Source: Lacihabitans sp. LS3-19 (GTDB taxonomy: Bacteria; Bacteroidota; Bacteroidia; Cytophagales; Spirosomataceae). Taken from it: a DNA stretch of 64,000 nucleotides. Location: NCBI RefSeq assembly GCF_024343575.1, contig NZ_RJUA01000127.1:1-64000 (forward strand), read 5' to 3'. This document shows positions 17,012 to 26,200 of the stretch, one piece after another; position 1 is the first letter of the stretch, and each line of letters opens with the position of its first letter. The notes beneath the pieces are model-generated. The model saw only the letters and a program-made list of their open reading frames with translations, did not search any database and had not been told where the DNA came from. Made by a program: the position numbers and the translations under genes.

Positions 17012-18373
17012 ATGAAAGATTTAAATAATATATCTGACGAGGAGTTTGACGATGTGTTTAGGCAAAGTGCCAACGAACACAATGAAGAACTATGGGAAGA
17101 TGCTTGGCCACTTATGAACAATAAGCTTGACCAGGAAGAGAAAAAAAGACGATTTGTTGTTTTCTGGCGATGGGCCGCAGCTCTGTTTTTGTTCGGAGCC
17201 CTTGGAGTAATGAGTTTAAAATATTTTAAAAGTGACCAAAGTTTGGCAACTCAAACTGAAATCAAGGAAAATACTAAATCACAAAATAATAATATTAAAA
17301 AAGATAACTCAACCACATTAACCAAAGAAGAAAAGAAAAGTAATATTGAAAAAGAAGAGCAACCTGGAGATTTAGAAAAGGCTATTGAAGAAAAAAATAA
17401 TTATAAAAATCCATATTTAAAAACTGAAAAACTATTGGTAAAAAGTAACTTAAAGACAAAATCTGAATTATCTTCTAAGAAAAAATATGAACCTGATATT
17501 AAGCAACCAACAGAGATAAATTTAGCAATTACAGAAAATAAAAGTATAAAAAAAGAAGAAAAATTTGAAGAGAACAATTACAAAAACAATTTAGAAAATT
17601 CTACAGAAACTATTGCCAACCAAAGCAATAATTCAGAAAATACTAAAACAAATTTAAATGAAACTGAAAGCACTTTTTTTGAAGAAGATACAATCATTGT
17701 TGCTTTTGAAGAAACAACTATTTCATCAGAGAATGAGCTTTTTGAAGAGCTGCCAATAGCCAATTCTAATTCGTCTACTTTCAGAAATTTTGGATTTATT
17801 CTAGGATTTTCTCCCGATTATTCCAAAGTTTCTTCTAATGCCTTTGGACCAATGGGTCATAATATTCAAATTTTAATTAATTATAATTTGACCAAAAAAA
17901 TTGCCTTAAAAGCTGGAATTATTAAATCCTTAAAACTTTATGATGCTTATCCTGAAAATTATGCTTGGCCAGCTAAATGGGGAACGCCATCATCTCCTTT
18001 AAAAGAAGTTTCAGCGACTTGCAGCATGCTTGACATTCCGGTGGTTTTGAGCTACGATATTAAAGAGAAAGGTCCTAATAAATTTTATACTTCTCTAGGT
18101 GTAACAAGTTATAAAATGATGAATGAAAAATACATTTACCATTACGAAAACGATAACGACCCTAACCTAAAATGGAAAAAATGGGAAGGAAGCACTGGTT
18201 TTTTTGGTGCAGGAGTTATTGATTTATCTTTGGGACTTGAGCGTAAAATAGGCAAAAAATTAAGTTTTCAAGTAGAACCTTTCGTAAAAATACCAATGAA
18301 AAATATAGGTTTTGGAAACGTTAAATTATATACTTCTGGTTTGTTTTTTAACATTAAAACTTCCACTCGCTAA
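17012..18373 (+). CDS. Anti-sigma-like membrane protein with C-terminal barrel domain
   Basis: 453 residues. A cytosolic acidic N-terminus (about 1-46, NEELWEDAWPLMNNKLDQEEKKRR) is followed by one membrane helix (about 48-70). A long Lys/Glu/Asn/Ser-rich low-complexity linker (about 72-250) leads to a C-terminal ~200-residue region of alternating beta strands resembling the Bacteroidota outer-membrane beta-barrel family (for example NIQILINYNLTKKIALKAGI). Its position 1 bp after the sigma gene implies that the N-terminus holds the sigma factor. A barrel-like domain tethered by a long linker to an inner-membrane anchor is topologically odd: it may span the periplasm or be a soluble beta domain. 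Confidence 0.75.
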   Translation: MKDLNNISDEEFDDVFRQSANEHNEELWEDAWPLMNNKLDQEEKKRRFVVFWRWAAALFLFGALGVMSLKYFKSDQSLATQTEIKENTKSQNNNIKKDNSTTLTKEEKKSNIEKEEQPGDLEKAIEEKNNYKNPYLKTEKLLVKSNLKTKSELSSKKKYEPDIKQPTEINLAITENKSIKKEEKFEENNYKNNLENSTETIANQSNNSENTKTNLNETESTFFEEDTIIVAFEETTISSENELFEELPIANSNSSTFRNFGFILGFSPDYSKVSSNAFGPMGHNIQILINYNLTKKIALKAGIIKSLKLYDAYPENYAWPAKWGTPSSPLKEVSATCSMLDIPVVLSYDIKEKGPNKFYTSLGVTSYKMMNEKYIYHYENDNDPNLKWKKWEGSTGFFGAGVIDLSLGLERKIGKKLSFQVEPFVKIPMKNIGFGNVKLYTSGLFFNIKTSTR

Positions 18374-18431
18374 ATATTCTTCAACCTTTTTTCAACCCTT
18401 TCCGTAGTTAATTGAAATAAATAAAATTACT

Positions 18432-18935
18432 ATGGAAATCGAAAAACTAAACAGAGGACAATTTCTTAAGACCCTTGGAATGTCTTCAAAAGCTTTAATG
18501 GCGTTTTATTGCATAGGTGCAGTGTCAGCCTGCTCTAGTGAAGATGATGTCACTCCAAATAATGGAAATAATACTGGAACTACTGGCAACACTGATTCAG
18601 GTGTTACAGGTACTACATCGGGCACCACAATAGATTTTACAGTTGATCTATCAAATTCAAAAAATTCAAAACTTTTAACAAGCGGAGAATTTGCAATTTT
18701 TGGTAATGTATTGGTGGCCAACACTGGTAGTAATAATTTCATTGCAGTATCTAAATCTTGTACCCATCAAGGCACACAATTGGCATACAGAAAAACAGAA
18801 GGCGATCTTTTTTGCAATAATCATGGTTCATTGTTTAATACCGATGGCTCCGTAAAAAAATCCCCTGCTGAATCAAGCTTGAAAACATATTCAGCAAGTT
18901 TTGATGCCGCTGGAAACAAACTTAAGGTAAGTTGA
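18432..18935 (+). CDS. Rieske [2Fe-2S] lipoprotein
   Basis: 167 residues. The N-terminus has an HTH-like or Tat-like start (NRGQFLKTLGMSSKALMAF) ending in a lipobox VSAC with Cys34. A Gly/Thr/Asn-rich linker (about residues 40-72) follows. The Rieske cluster ligands are complete: CTH with Cys110 and His112, and CNNH with Cys128 and His131, in the usual order. It would be lipid-anchored in the periplasm and transfer single electrons. It sits just after the sigma/anti-sigma pair and before a b561-like membrane protein. Confidence 0.9.
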   Translation: MEIEKLNRGQFLKTLGMSSKALMAFYCIGAVSACSSEDDVTPNNGNNTGTTGNTDSGVTGTTSGTTIDFTVDLSNSKNSKLLTSGEFAIFGNVLVANTGSNNFIAVSKSCTHQGTQLAYRKTEGDLFCNNHGSLFNTDGSVKKSPAESSLKTYSASFDAAGNKLKVS

Positions 18936-18964
18936 CGTATATAAAATAGAGAGCCTTACCTTTG
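18932..18964 (+). promoter_or_regulatory. Promoter for the b561-like gene
   Basis: TACCTTTG at 18957-18964 matches TAnnTTTG, with a TTG at 18932-18934 at 22-bp spacing. The ATG follows 20 bp later at 18985. It overlaps the end of the Rieske gene, so the b561-like and YceI genes can be expressed separately. Confidence 0.5.
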
Positions 18965-18984
18965 TAATAAACCATTTTAATAAT

Positions 18985-19626
18985 ATGAACAAATCAATAA
19001 TTCTATCGCTCTTCTTTATTTTTCCATTAATACTAAAAGCTCAAATAACGGCAGCAGACAGTCTTTTAATGGATTTAAATACAGAAGAAACAACAGCTTC
19101 ACAGAGTTTACTGCCTGACAGAATGCTTTTTACACAAAGAATGCTTTGGGGTGAAAATGGATTATATAGAAAAGTAGGTATAGCACCAAAGGTTTTAACT
19201 GCTGAAACACGTGCACATGAGCTTAAAATTAGGCGAACGATGTTCAGAATTCATCAAGGCGTAGGTTTGGCTACAGCAGCAGCAATGTTGGCACAGGGTT
19301 TTGTAGGTAATAATCTTTATAAAAATGGAGGTCGCAATACGAAAGACATCCATGAAAGTATAGCTTTAGGTATAAACATAGGTTATATAACTACAGGACT
19401 AATGAGCTTCACTGCTCCACCTCCAATGATCAATAGGAAGAAGTTTGACAACATAAAATTACATAAAATACTTTCTGTAGTTCACCTTTCGGGTATGATT
19501 GCCACCAATGTTTTAGCTGACCAAGCTGGAGATAGTATACAAATGAAGAAATGGCACCGTGCAGCCGGCATGACAACTTTCGCAGCTTATGCAGCAGCAA
19601 TAGCGACTATAAAATTTGAATTTTAA
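18985..19626 (+). CDS. Cytochrome b561-like secreted/membrane protein
   Basis: 213 residues. A signal peptide (residues 1-18, ending LKAQ) is followed by four hydrophobic helices in the C-terminal 130 residues. Histidines lie in or near these helices at 90, 123, 160, 167 and 191 (RIHQG, IHES, LHKIL, VHLSG, WHRAAG), a spacing expected for heme b ligation in the b561 fold. The family assignment is inferred from this pattern. The neighbouring Rieske and YceI genes support a periplasmic redox role. Alternatively it is an uncharacterised four-helix protein without heme. Confidence 0.65.
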   Translation: MNKSIILSLFFIFPLILKAQITAADSLLMDLNTEETTASQSLLPDRMLFTQRMLWGENGLYRKVGIAPKVLTAETRAHELKIRRTMFRIHQGVGLATAAAMLAQGFVGNNLYKNGGRNTKDIHESIALGINIGYITTGLMSFTAPPPMINRKKFDNIKLHKILSVVHLSGMIATNVLADQAGDSIQMKKWHRAAGMTTFAAYAAAIATIKFEF

Positions 19627-19637
19627 AACAAAAAATT

Positions 19638-20183
19638 ATGAAAAACCTACTTGTTATTTTATTAATTTTCTCCTCCATTGCTAATACACAAGCACAGGAT
19701 AAAAAGAAAATAGAAGCCGATAAAAAATCCTCAACTTTGGTGTATTCCATGAAACACCCAATGCATGATTGGGACGCTAAATCAAAAGATTCTAAATGCA
19801 TTATTGTTTATAATTCTGGAACTCAAAAAATTGAAGCTGTGGCTGTAATAGCCCCCGTAAAATCGTTTGACAGCGGAAACTCCAATCGTGATTCTCATAC
19901 AATTGAAGTTTTGGAAGCTCTAAAATATCCGAATATTACATTTTCAGGAGCAAATATTCAAGAAGATGGTAATAACATCACAATAAAGGGAAACCTGACT
20001 TTTCATGGCGTAACTAAGCCATTAGAATTAAAAGCTAAGAAAACAGTATCTAAGTCTACACTAAAAGTAGAAGGTGATTTCGAAATCAATATGGAAGACT
20101 ATGGCGTAGAGCCTCCAGGATTAATGGGAATAAAAGCAAACAAGGAAATAAACCTAAAATATTCTATGGTTTTTAGTCTTTAA
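19638..20183 (+). CDS. YceI-family periplasmic protein
   Basis: 181 residues with a signal peptide (residues 1-19, cleaved after AQA). The lipocalin-like YceI signature is visible: MHDWDAKS, FDSGNSNRDSHTIEVLEALKYPNI, LTFHGVTKPLEL, and the C-terminal DYGVEPPGLMGIKANKEI. The family binds isoprenoid chains such as quinones in the periplasm and often accompanies b561 cytochromes, as here (11 bp downstream). It is convergent with gatC: the stop at 20183 directly abuts it. Confidence 0.92.
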   Translation: MKNLLVILLIFSSIANTQAQDKKKIEADKKSSTLVYSMKHPMHDWDAKSKDSKCIIVYNSGTQKIEAVAVIAPVKSFDSGNSNRDSHTIEVLEALKYPNITFSGANIQEDGNNITIKGNLTFHGVTKPLELKAKKTVSKSTLKVEGDFEINMEDYGVEPPGLMGIKANKEINLKYSMVFSL

Positions 20184-20471
20184 CTATTCTTTTACCTTAG
20201 GCACCATAAAATAATCCTCGTTTTTTTGGGGAGCATTAAACAAACCTTCGGCTTTTGTCAATTCGTTTTTAGCAATATCTTTTCTGAAAACATTTACCCC
20301 TTGGTGCATGTGCATCAAGGGTTCTACATTAGAAGTATCAAGCTCATTTAACTGATCCATCCAATCCAAAATCTTCGCAAAATCACTTGACATTTGCTGT
20401 TCCTCTTCCGGCTTCAGCTCCAAACGTGCCAAATGTGAAATCTTCTTTATGGTTTCAATGTCTATGTTCAT
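20184..20471 (-). CDS. gatC: Asp/Glu-tRNA amidotransferase subunit GatC
   Basis: 95 residues, normal for GatC. ETIKKISHLARLEL and MSSDFAKILDWMDQLNELDT followed by VEPLMHMHQGVNVFRKD match the family, which stabilises the GatAB complex that converts misacylated Glu-tRNA-Gln or Asp-tRNA-Asn. Its start overlaps the end of the acyltransferase gene by 17 bp, so they are co-translated. gatA and gatB are not in this window. Confidence 0.95.
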   Translation of the reverse strand: MNIDIETIKKISHLARLELKPEEEQQMSSDFAKILDWMDQLNELDTSNVEPLMHMHQGVNVFRKDIAKNELTKAEGLFNAPQKNEDYFMVPKVKE

Positions 20472-21207
20472 CTTGATATTTATCTATTTCGTTCTGAATC
20501 GTATCGTAAACTTTCTTCTTTAAATCTTCTAAATCGTCTTTATTTAATCCTACAGTAAATATTGGCTCATGAATAACCACCCTAGGCAAAGCCCAGTGGA
20601 TTATTTTATCAGGCATAATATCGTACAAATTTAAGAAAGTAATCGGAACAATGGGCACTTGTGAACCAATAGCCAACAAAAAAGCCCCATCTTTAAACGG
20701 CTGGTGCATTTTTGGTATTTCTTTGCTTATTATACCACCTTCGGGCATTATAAATAAGCTTCGTCCATTATCTAAAGCTTTCTTAGATCGCATCATCGAT
20801 ACAGTCCGGCTATTTTTATCACTCCTATCTACTTGGATATGAAGTTTGGCAAACATATATCCTAAAAGTGGTATACTTTTTACTGAGCTTTTTCCCATAT
20901 AAGAGAAATAATTTCTTACTATTCCCATCCCAACAGCCACATCTAAATAGGAAAAATGATTGGCAACAAAAACGTAAGTTTCTTTTTTGGAAGGCCGAAA
21001 TCTATGCTCAATCTGAATAGGCATACCAGCAATCAAGAAAAATACATCTGCCCAAATATTGGTGAGTTTAGTTCCCCAAGCATTCAGTGGTTTTATTTGT
21101 ATAAAAATTAAAATAAAAGGAAATAGCAATAAGAATATGGCTATTAACCAAAATATACACCAAGCATTATACAAATAAGTAAAGACAGAAATTCGCTTTT
21201 TGGGCAT
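20455..21207 (-). CDS. Lysophospholipid (1-acylglycerol-3-phosphate) acyltransferase
   Basis: 250 residues. The PlsC motif HX4D is present as NHFSYLD (His84, Asp89), with the second acceptor motif in LFIMPEGG and the VPITFLNLYDIMP segment. An N-terminal hydrophobic helix (about residues 12-38) anchors it in the inner membrane, where it acylates lysophosphatidate in phospholipid synthesis. It lies 1 bp after terC and overlaps gatC, so terC-plsC-gatC form an operon. Confidence 0.92.
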   Translation of the reverse strand: MPKKRISVFTYLYNAWCIFWLIAIFLLLFPFILIFIQIKPLNAWGTKLTNIWADVFFLIAGMPIQIEHRFRPSKKETYVFVANHFSYLDVAVGMGIVRNYFSYMGKSSVKSIPLLGYMFAKLHIQVDRSDKNSRTVSMMRSKKALDNGRSLFIMPEGGIISKEIPKMHQPFKDGAFLLAIGSQVPIVPITFLNLYDIMPDKIIHWALPRVVIHEPIFTVGLNKDDLEDLKKKVYDTIQNEIDKYQDEHRH

Positions 21208-21208
21208 A

Positions 21209-21976
21209 TTAATCCTCCTTTACGTGAGAGTGCAATTCAACTGGATTTTTAGAATTGTTACGCATTTTGATATTGAGCATTTCAACCAAAAACGAAAACG
21301 CCATAGCAAAATATACGTAACCTTTGGGAACATGCACATGAAAAGCCTCAGCTACCAATAAAGTACCTATCATCACCAAAAACGATAATGCCAACACTTT
21401 AACAGTAGGATGTTTGTCTACAAAGTCTCCTACATTCTTCGCAAAAAGCAACATCGCAATTGTTGATAATACTACTGAAGCAGCCATTACGGGTATAGAA
21501 GAAGTCATTCCCACTGCAGTAATTATAGAGTCTACAGAAAAAATAATATTAATAACTGAAATATCAATCACCGCTCTTGCTAGGTTTGAAGTACCTTTTT
21601 TGGTGTTATCAAGATCATCTTCAATTCCCTCCAATTTATGGTGAATTTCAGAAGTTGATTTGTAAAGTAGAAACAAACCTCCACCCAACAAAATAAGATC
21701 TTTACCAGTCATACCCTCATCAAAAGGTAAGCCAAGGTCTTGAAGATTGAAAAGGTCTTTTTCAAGGCCAAGAATAAAGCCCAAAACAAACAAAAGGCCA
21801 ATACGGATAAACATGGCCGAAACTAAACCGATGTTCCTTGCTTTTGATTGCTCGGCACTTGGTAGCTTACCAGATATAATTGATATAAAGATAATATTGT
21901 CTACACCTAGTATTATTTCTAATATGGTTAGTGTAAGTACACTTGTGAGTGCAGCTGTCGTAAGAAGTTCTTGCAT
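21209..21976 (-). CDS. TerC-family integral membrane protein
   Basis: 255 residues with about seven membrane helices. The conserved acidic motifs LEIILGVDNIIFISII (near residue 18) and VINIIFSVDSIITAVGM (near residue 141) are the metal-binding hallmarks of TerC/Alx proteins, which export Mn(II) or aid metalation of secreted proteins. A central acidic loop (LEGIEDDLDN) is typical. The promoter region overlaps a near-perfect palindrome and shows no yybP-ykoY-like structure. Confidence 0.93.
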   Translation of the reverse strand: MQELLTTAALTSVLTLTILEIILGVDNIIFISIISGKLPSAEQSKARNIGLVSAMFIRIGLLFVLGFILGLEKDLFNLQDLGLPFDEGMTGKDLILLGGGLFLLYKSTSEIHHKLEGIEDDLDNTKKGTSNLARAVIDISVINIIFSVDSIITAVGMTSSIPVMAASVVLSTIAMLLFAKNVGDFVDKHPTVKVLALSFLVMIGTLLVAEAFHVHVPKGYVYFAMAFSFLVEMLNIKMRNNSKNPVELHSHVKED

Positions 21977-21981
21977 AATGT

Positions 21982-22008
21982 TTTTGTGAAAAAAATTTCA
22001 CAAAATTA
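21982..22008 (-). promoter_or_regulatory. terC promoter box with overlapping palindrome
   Basis: On the minus strand TAATTTTG (22001-22008) fits the -7 consensus. A perfect inverted repeat with 10-bp arms TTTTGTGAAA and TTTCACAAAA around AAAA (21982-22005) overlaps it and extends to within 6 bp of the ATG. A protein bound here would block transcription start, so it is a good operator candidate. Confidence 0.5.
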
Positions 22009-22046
22009 CCAAGAATATTGATTCTAAAAGCACCACTCAACTATTT

Positions 22047-23081
22047 TTAATACCTTTTGGCAAAATTATCAGCCATTTCGTTGATTTTGTCTGCTTTCAA
22101 CTTCTCAGAACTTACAACTAATCTGTATTTAAAGGTAATTGATTCTCCTTTGTTTAATGACTTATTGGTTTCCTTGGCACCGTTGGTGAAAGCTTTTTCT
22201 CCTAAAGGATTTACACTAAATAAGCCATAACCTCTTGAGTGCCAATAAGAAGGATAGTTAATATTGGTAGGGTGGTCAATTATTGTAACAGAAATATTAT
22301 CATTCTCAATATTGCCTTGAAGCGTCACCCATTCAGAGCGTTTGCTCCATGTATCTTCTCCTGTAATGCCTTGGGCATTTAGGTAATCACCCGAAACACC
22401 TTCGTTGTTCATTACCGGCACTTTGGTTGCCAAACCTGAGGCATCTGTAAAAACCTCAGGTTTTTTACTTGGCAATTCTAACTCTCTAGCCAATCTAATA
22501 GCAAATAGCCCATCTTTCACGTCTTTAAATACCACTTTATCAACAACGGCAGTCAAAGTTGTTATTCTATCCACTGTATTCGAAGTTCCGTCTCCAGTGA
22601 AAACAAATCTTGTTGTTTCTTCCAACATCTTGGCTCCATTTTTATCTAACCAATCTGCCGTTACTACTAACTCTCCTTGCTTTTTACCTGATTTTATTTT
22701 GGTGATGCCTGTATGTACAATCGTTCCGAAGGTTCTTGGGTCTTTGGCACGTTCAACTTCAACTGAGTTATTCCAAAAATCATGGTCGTTTGCCGATTCA
22801 TAATTTAGCCAAACTCCTACATGATGCGGGTGATCTATTCTTTCGTTTTTACGAGGATCTAGTGGCCAACCTCTCGTAATAATCGTGCCTTTGGGACTTA
22901 AAACTGGATAAAGTACAGCTTTTTTCAGAACATCTTTACCAGGATAGAAATAATTGGTAAATAAAGTCCCCCCTATTTTTACCTCAACTTTGGTTTCGTT
23001 GGGAAGTGAAGTGATTTTAACTGGTTTCTGTGCAAAAACTGCACAACCAATAAACATAAAAACAAAAAGATATTTTTTCAT
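22047..23081 (-). CDS. PmoA-family (DUF6807) secreted protein
   Basis: 344 residues from the ATG at 23081 (a longer frame to 23108 adds nine unlikely residues). Signal peptide MKKYLFVFMFIGCAVFAQ. The body has the family landmarks GTIITRGWPLDPRKNERIDHPHH.GVWL, then DHDFWNN, and IDHPTNINYPSYWHSRGYGLFSVNPLG. This family is widespread in Bacteroidota and Planctomycetes near sugar-catabolic genes; despite its name it is not methane monooxygenase. Clustered histidines suggest a metal or carbohydrate site, which is inference. The promoter box at 23106-23113 abuts a 55-bp repeat. Confidence 0.85.
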   Translation of the reverse strand: MKKYLFVFMFIGCAVFAQKPVKITSLPNETKVEVKIGGTLFTNYFYPGKDVLKKAVLYPVLSPKGTIITRGWPLDPRKNERIDHPHHVGVWLNYESANDHDFWNNSVEVERAKDPRTFGTIVHTGITKIKSGKKQGELVVTADWLDKNGAKMLEETTRFVFTGDGTSNTVDRITTLTAVVDKVVFKDVKDGLFAIRLARELELPSKKPEVFTDASGLATKVPVMNNEGVSGDYLNAQGITGEDTWSKRSEWVTLQGNIENDNISVTIIDHPTNINYPSYWHSRGYGLFSVNPLGEKAFTNGAKETNKSLNKGESITFKYRLVVSSEKLKADKINEMADNFAKRY

Positions 23082-23105
23082 AATATAAAGGTTGAATTTC
23101 AATTT

Positions 23106-23113
23106 CAAAATTA
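23106..23113 (-). promoter_or_regulatory. Candidate -7 box (TAATTTTG) for the PmoA-family gene
   Basis: TAATTTTG on the minus strand lies 24 bp before the ATG at 23081. The T-rich end of the neighbouring terminator repeat could supply a -33 TTTG, but the spacing is short. Confidence 0.35.
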
Positions 23114-23120
23114 CAATTTA

Positions 23121-23175
23121 TAAAACAAAAAAAAGCGACCCTTAGACCGCTTTTTTTGATACTTTTATTGCTTAA
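23121..23175. repeat. 55-bp direct repeat with terminator hairpin, copy 1
   Basis: Identical to 28896-28950 at 54 of 55 positions (the difference is T/A in the loop). It contains a terminator-like stem: an A-run plus GCG pairing with CGC plus a T-run (about 23127-23157), able to end transcription on either strand. It lies 43 bp after the stop of the minus-strand esterase gene and also upstream of the PmoA-family promoter. Confidence 0.85.
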
Positions 23176-23217
23176 AGAAAAATTCCAATAAAACTAATTA
23201 AATATAAACCAATAATA

Positions 23218-26200
23218 CTATTTAATAACCACTGTTTGAGATTGAACTTTGTTATTTGTTATTACTCTTAACAAATAATTACCTTCTCCCACTTTTTTAG
23301 TTTTATAAGGGATGATATTCATGCCTTTTTGACCTTGAAAATGCATAGTTTCGAAGATTATTCCTATACTGTTCAACAAAGCGATATCTACTGGTGAGTC
23401 TTCTTCTAAATAAAGTAGCAATTCAAACTCACCAGCATTAGGATTGGGTACAATTTGCATAAATTCAATATTTTCAGTTGAATCTTTAGCCGCCACTCTT
23501 CCGTTTGCCGAACAAGCTAGTCTAGCTCTCGCCCAATTGCCCCAATCGCATGAGCTTCCATCTCCACCATCTTCCATTAGAAGTTTCAAATATCTTACTC
23601 CACTTATTGATACACTCATGTTGGATGTTTGTGGCATACCTGAGTTTGGATTTCCCAAATAGGGAGATGTCGCTAAAACTGACCCATTATCATGATTCAA
23701 AACCTTGAACAACAGTTTTTCTTGGCCATATTGGTTTCCACATAATGCCGCATTGTCTTTTCCGACTGTTGCTAGAAAGTGAGTATAGGGATGATTAAGC
23801 CCTAAATCATAGATTATTTCAGAAGTAGAATGGGTTCCTATTCCAGTATTTGGATAGGACGTGGTATAATTTACATTACCCATTGACATATTACCTCCTC
23901 CTATATTGGTACCGATTTTGGGAGGTGGATTATATCCTGCTGAGCCATAAGTCCAAGTATTGGTGAGATATGTTGAACCCGTACAGTTTGGGGGAGTTAC
24001 TATCGTAGTTGCATAATAATAAGGTGTACCGTTTGTAGCGTTGCAGGGAGCCTCGCTACATTCAAAGCCCAAAGTAAAACCTGAAGGCGTAGGAAACTCA
24101 ATGGAATTTGGCGTGGCCAAACCTCCAAAACAATTTGAACAATCTGCAACCCAAGCAAAACAGGCTATTTGAGAAGAAAATGACGTTGTTACATCAGGCC
24201 TAGTAAGCATATACGAACCCCTAACCAAGAAAGTCTCTGGATTTGTAGAAGTCCTTTGGGTTAGCCACATCTGTCCGTTAAAACTTCTAGCTACCAAAGG
24301 ATACGTGGTGCCATTACCTGCTGCCCAAGTGCCAATGGTCTGATTGTTGGTGATATTCGAGCATCCTCCTGGTGGAGGTACGGTGACTGAAACCCCAATC
24401 GGGCTGCTAGGATTACAACTATTTCCAATACAAACAACAGAATAATTAGTAGTTGCTGATACAAATGTGGTAATAGGCGAACCTGAAGTAGAGCCTAATG
24501 AACCGCCTGACCATAAAGGGCTAGTACCTGCAGGGCAAGAAGCTGATAGCGTTGAATTACCTCCTGAAGTTGACACAATTGAAGGATTTGCTGCTAAATT
24601 CGTGGCTGCTAAATTTGTACAACTATTCCCTGGGCCTGTACTAATAAACAAATCCATCCAATCGCCATGGTCGAAGTAATCAGCGTCATTAGTAATATAT
24701 GTGAATAATTCCAAAGTGTTTTTTCCTGTTACATTCACATTAAAAAATTCAGGACCAGTAGTGTTTCCATGAATGTAAGAAGACCAAATTTGTGTACCAT
24801 CAGCTTTAATAAAAAACTGAACATTTCCACTCCCATAAATATTATCTCCATTGTCATCCCTTCCTACAGCTCCCGTAAAAGTTGAGTATTGACCTCCTAA
24901 ACTGAAATATAGGCTATTATTTGCATGTACGCCAAATCCGTTAGAATATGGATTATTAGTAACAGGATTTTTCGGCCCGCTTACTGAAAATGCAGCTCCT
25001 CCTCCTATTGGAAGGTTTAAGTTGTAAAAACCTGAACCTGAATTTGGAGTTAGTGATGTTAGGGGGATTGTGGATGTTGACCCTGTTTGGGTTACAGTTA
25101 TTGTTTTGGTCACATTGCCTCCTACTTCTTTTAAAACAATATTGTCAGACAATGCAATACTACCTGAATAACTTGTGGTAGAAACAATAAGGTTTAGTTC
25201 ATCTTCATTAAAGTCCAAATTTACCCATGAAGGTTTACTATAAACATCCCAATCTAAATTTTGGCTGACTATTTTTAGATTATAAGTCCCACCCGAATTA
25301 CCAAAAGAAATAGTGCTTGTAGGAGTTTCAATAAATTTAGCACTTGCGTCAGAAGCTAAAAAAGGTTGGCAAGCAAAAAAGCGACCACTATTATCTTTTA
25401 TATAACATGTTAATATGTCTCCTTCATTAACATTATTGAAAGTAAATTCTCTGACACCATTTGTAATACCATCATATTCTCCAGATACTATTCCTTTACT
25501 ATTCTTACACCAAAAATACTCAGCTCCGTCAGCTTTGATTACTTTTAAACGATATGAGGAATTACTATACTTGGTAACAAAATCTATGGGTACCATTGCA
25601 GTCGGTGTAACTCCTCCGATTTGATAATTCTGTTTAATAGATGTGTACCATTGATCTGCCACAGAATTTAAAGTGGAATTATCGGAAAAATGCAATTGCA
25701 AATCTGCATCTCGACTACCACCTGTAATGTTATCAGAGTCTATACCCGTATATATCCTTAAATTAGAATTTAATATATTAGTTTGTTTAGCTCTGATATT
25801 AGAATTAATATACCTTTTGTTTGCAGCTTGTCTGGCATTACCAGTTATTGTAGTCGATGTAAAACCGCTTGGGGGACTAGATACCGTAGAGGAAGTGAAT
25901 TGAGATACTTTGGAGACGTACCATGAAAGTCTAGGATTGGTGCTATTATCACCTAACACACTTCTGCTCATATTTATTACATTTAATAAATTGGATTGGT
26001 AGTTTGGTATTGTATTATCGCCGTATAAATCGCTTGCTGAATTTTCTTCGCCTTGGTGCCATAGAACAGCTTTAGCTCCCATAATATTTCCAAACAAACG
26101 CATTGTTTGCATCATTTTCAGTCCATCACTTTGATTATTCGCAAATGACTCAATTTTTGCACCTGGATATGCCACATTAAAAAATATATTAGGAGTTTTT

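Noticed and set aside
21977-22046. yybP-ykoY manganese riboswitch before terC
   Set aside because: The leader is under 30 bp and consists of a simple palindrome; there is no room for the riboswitch fold.
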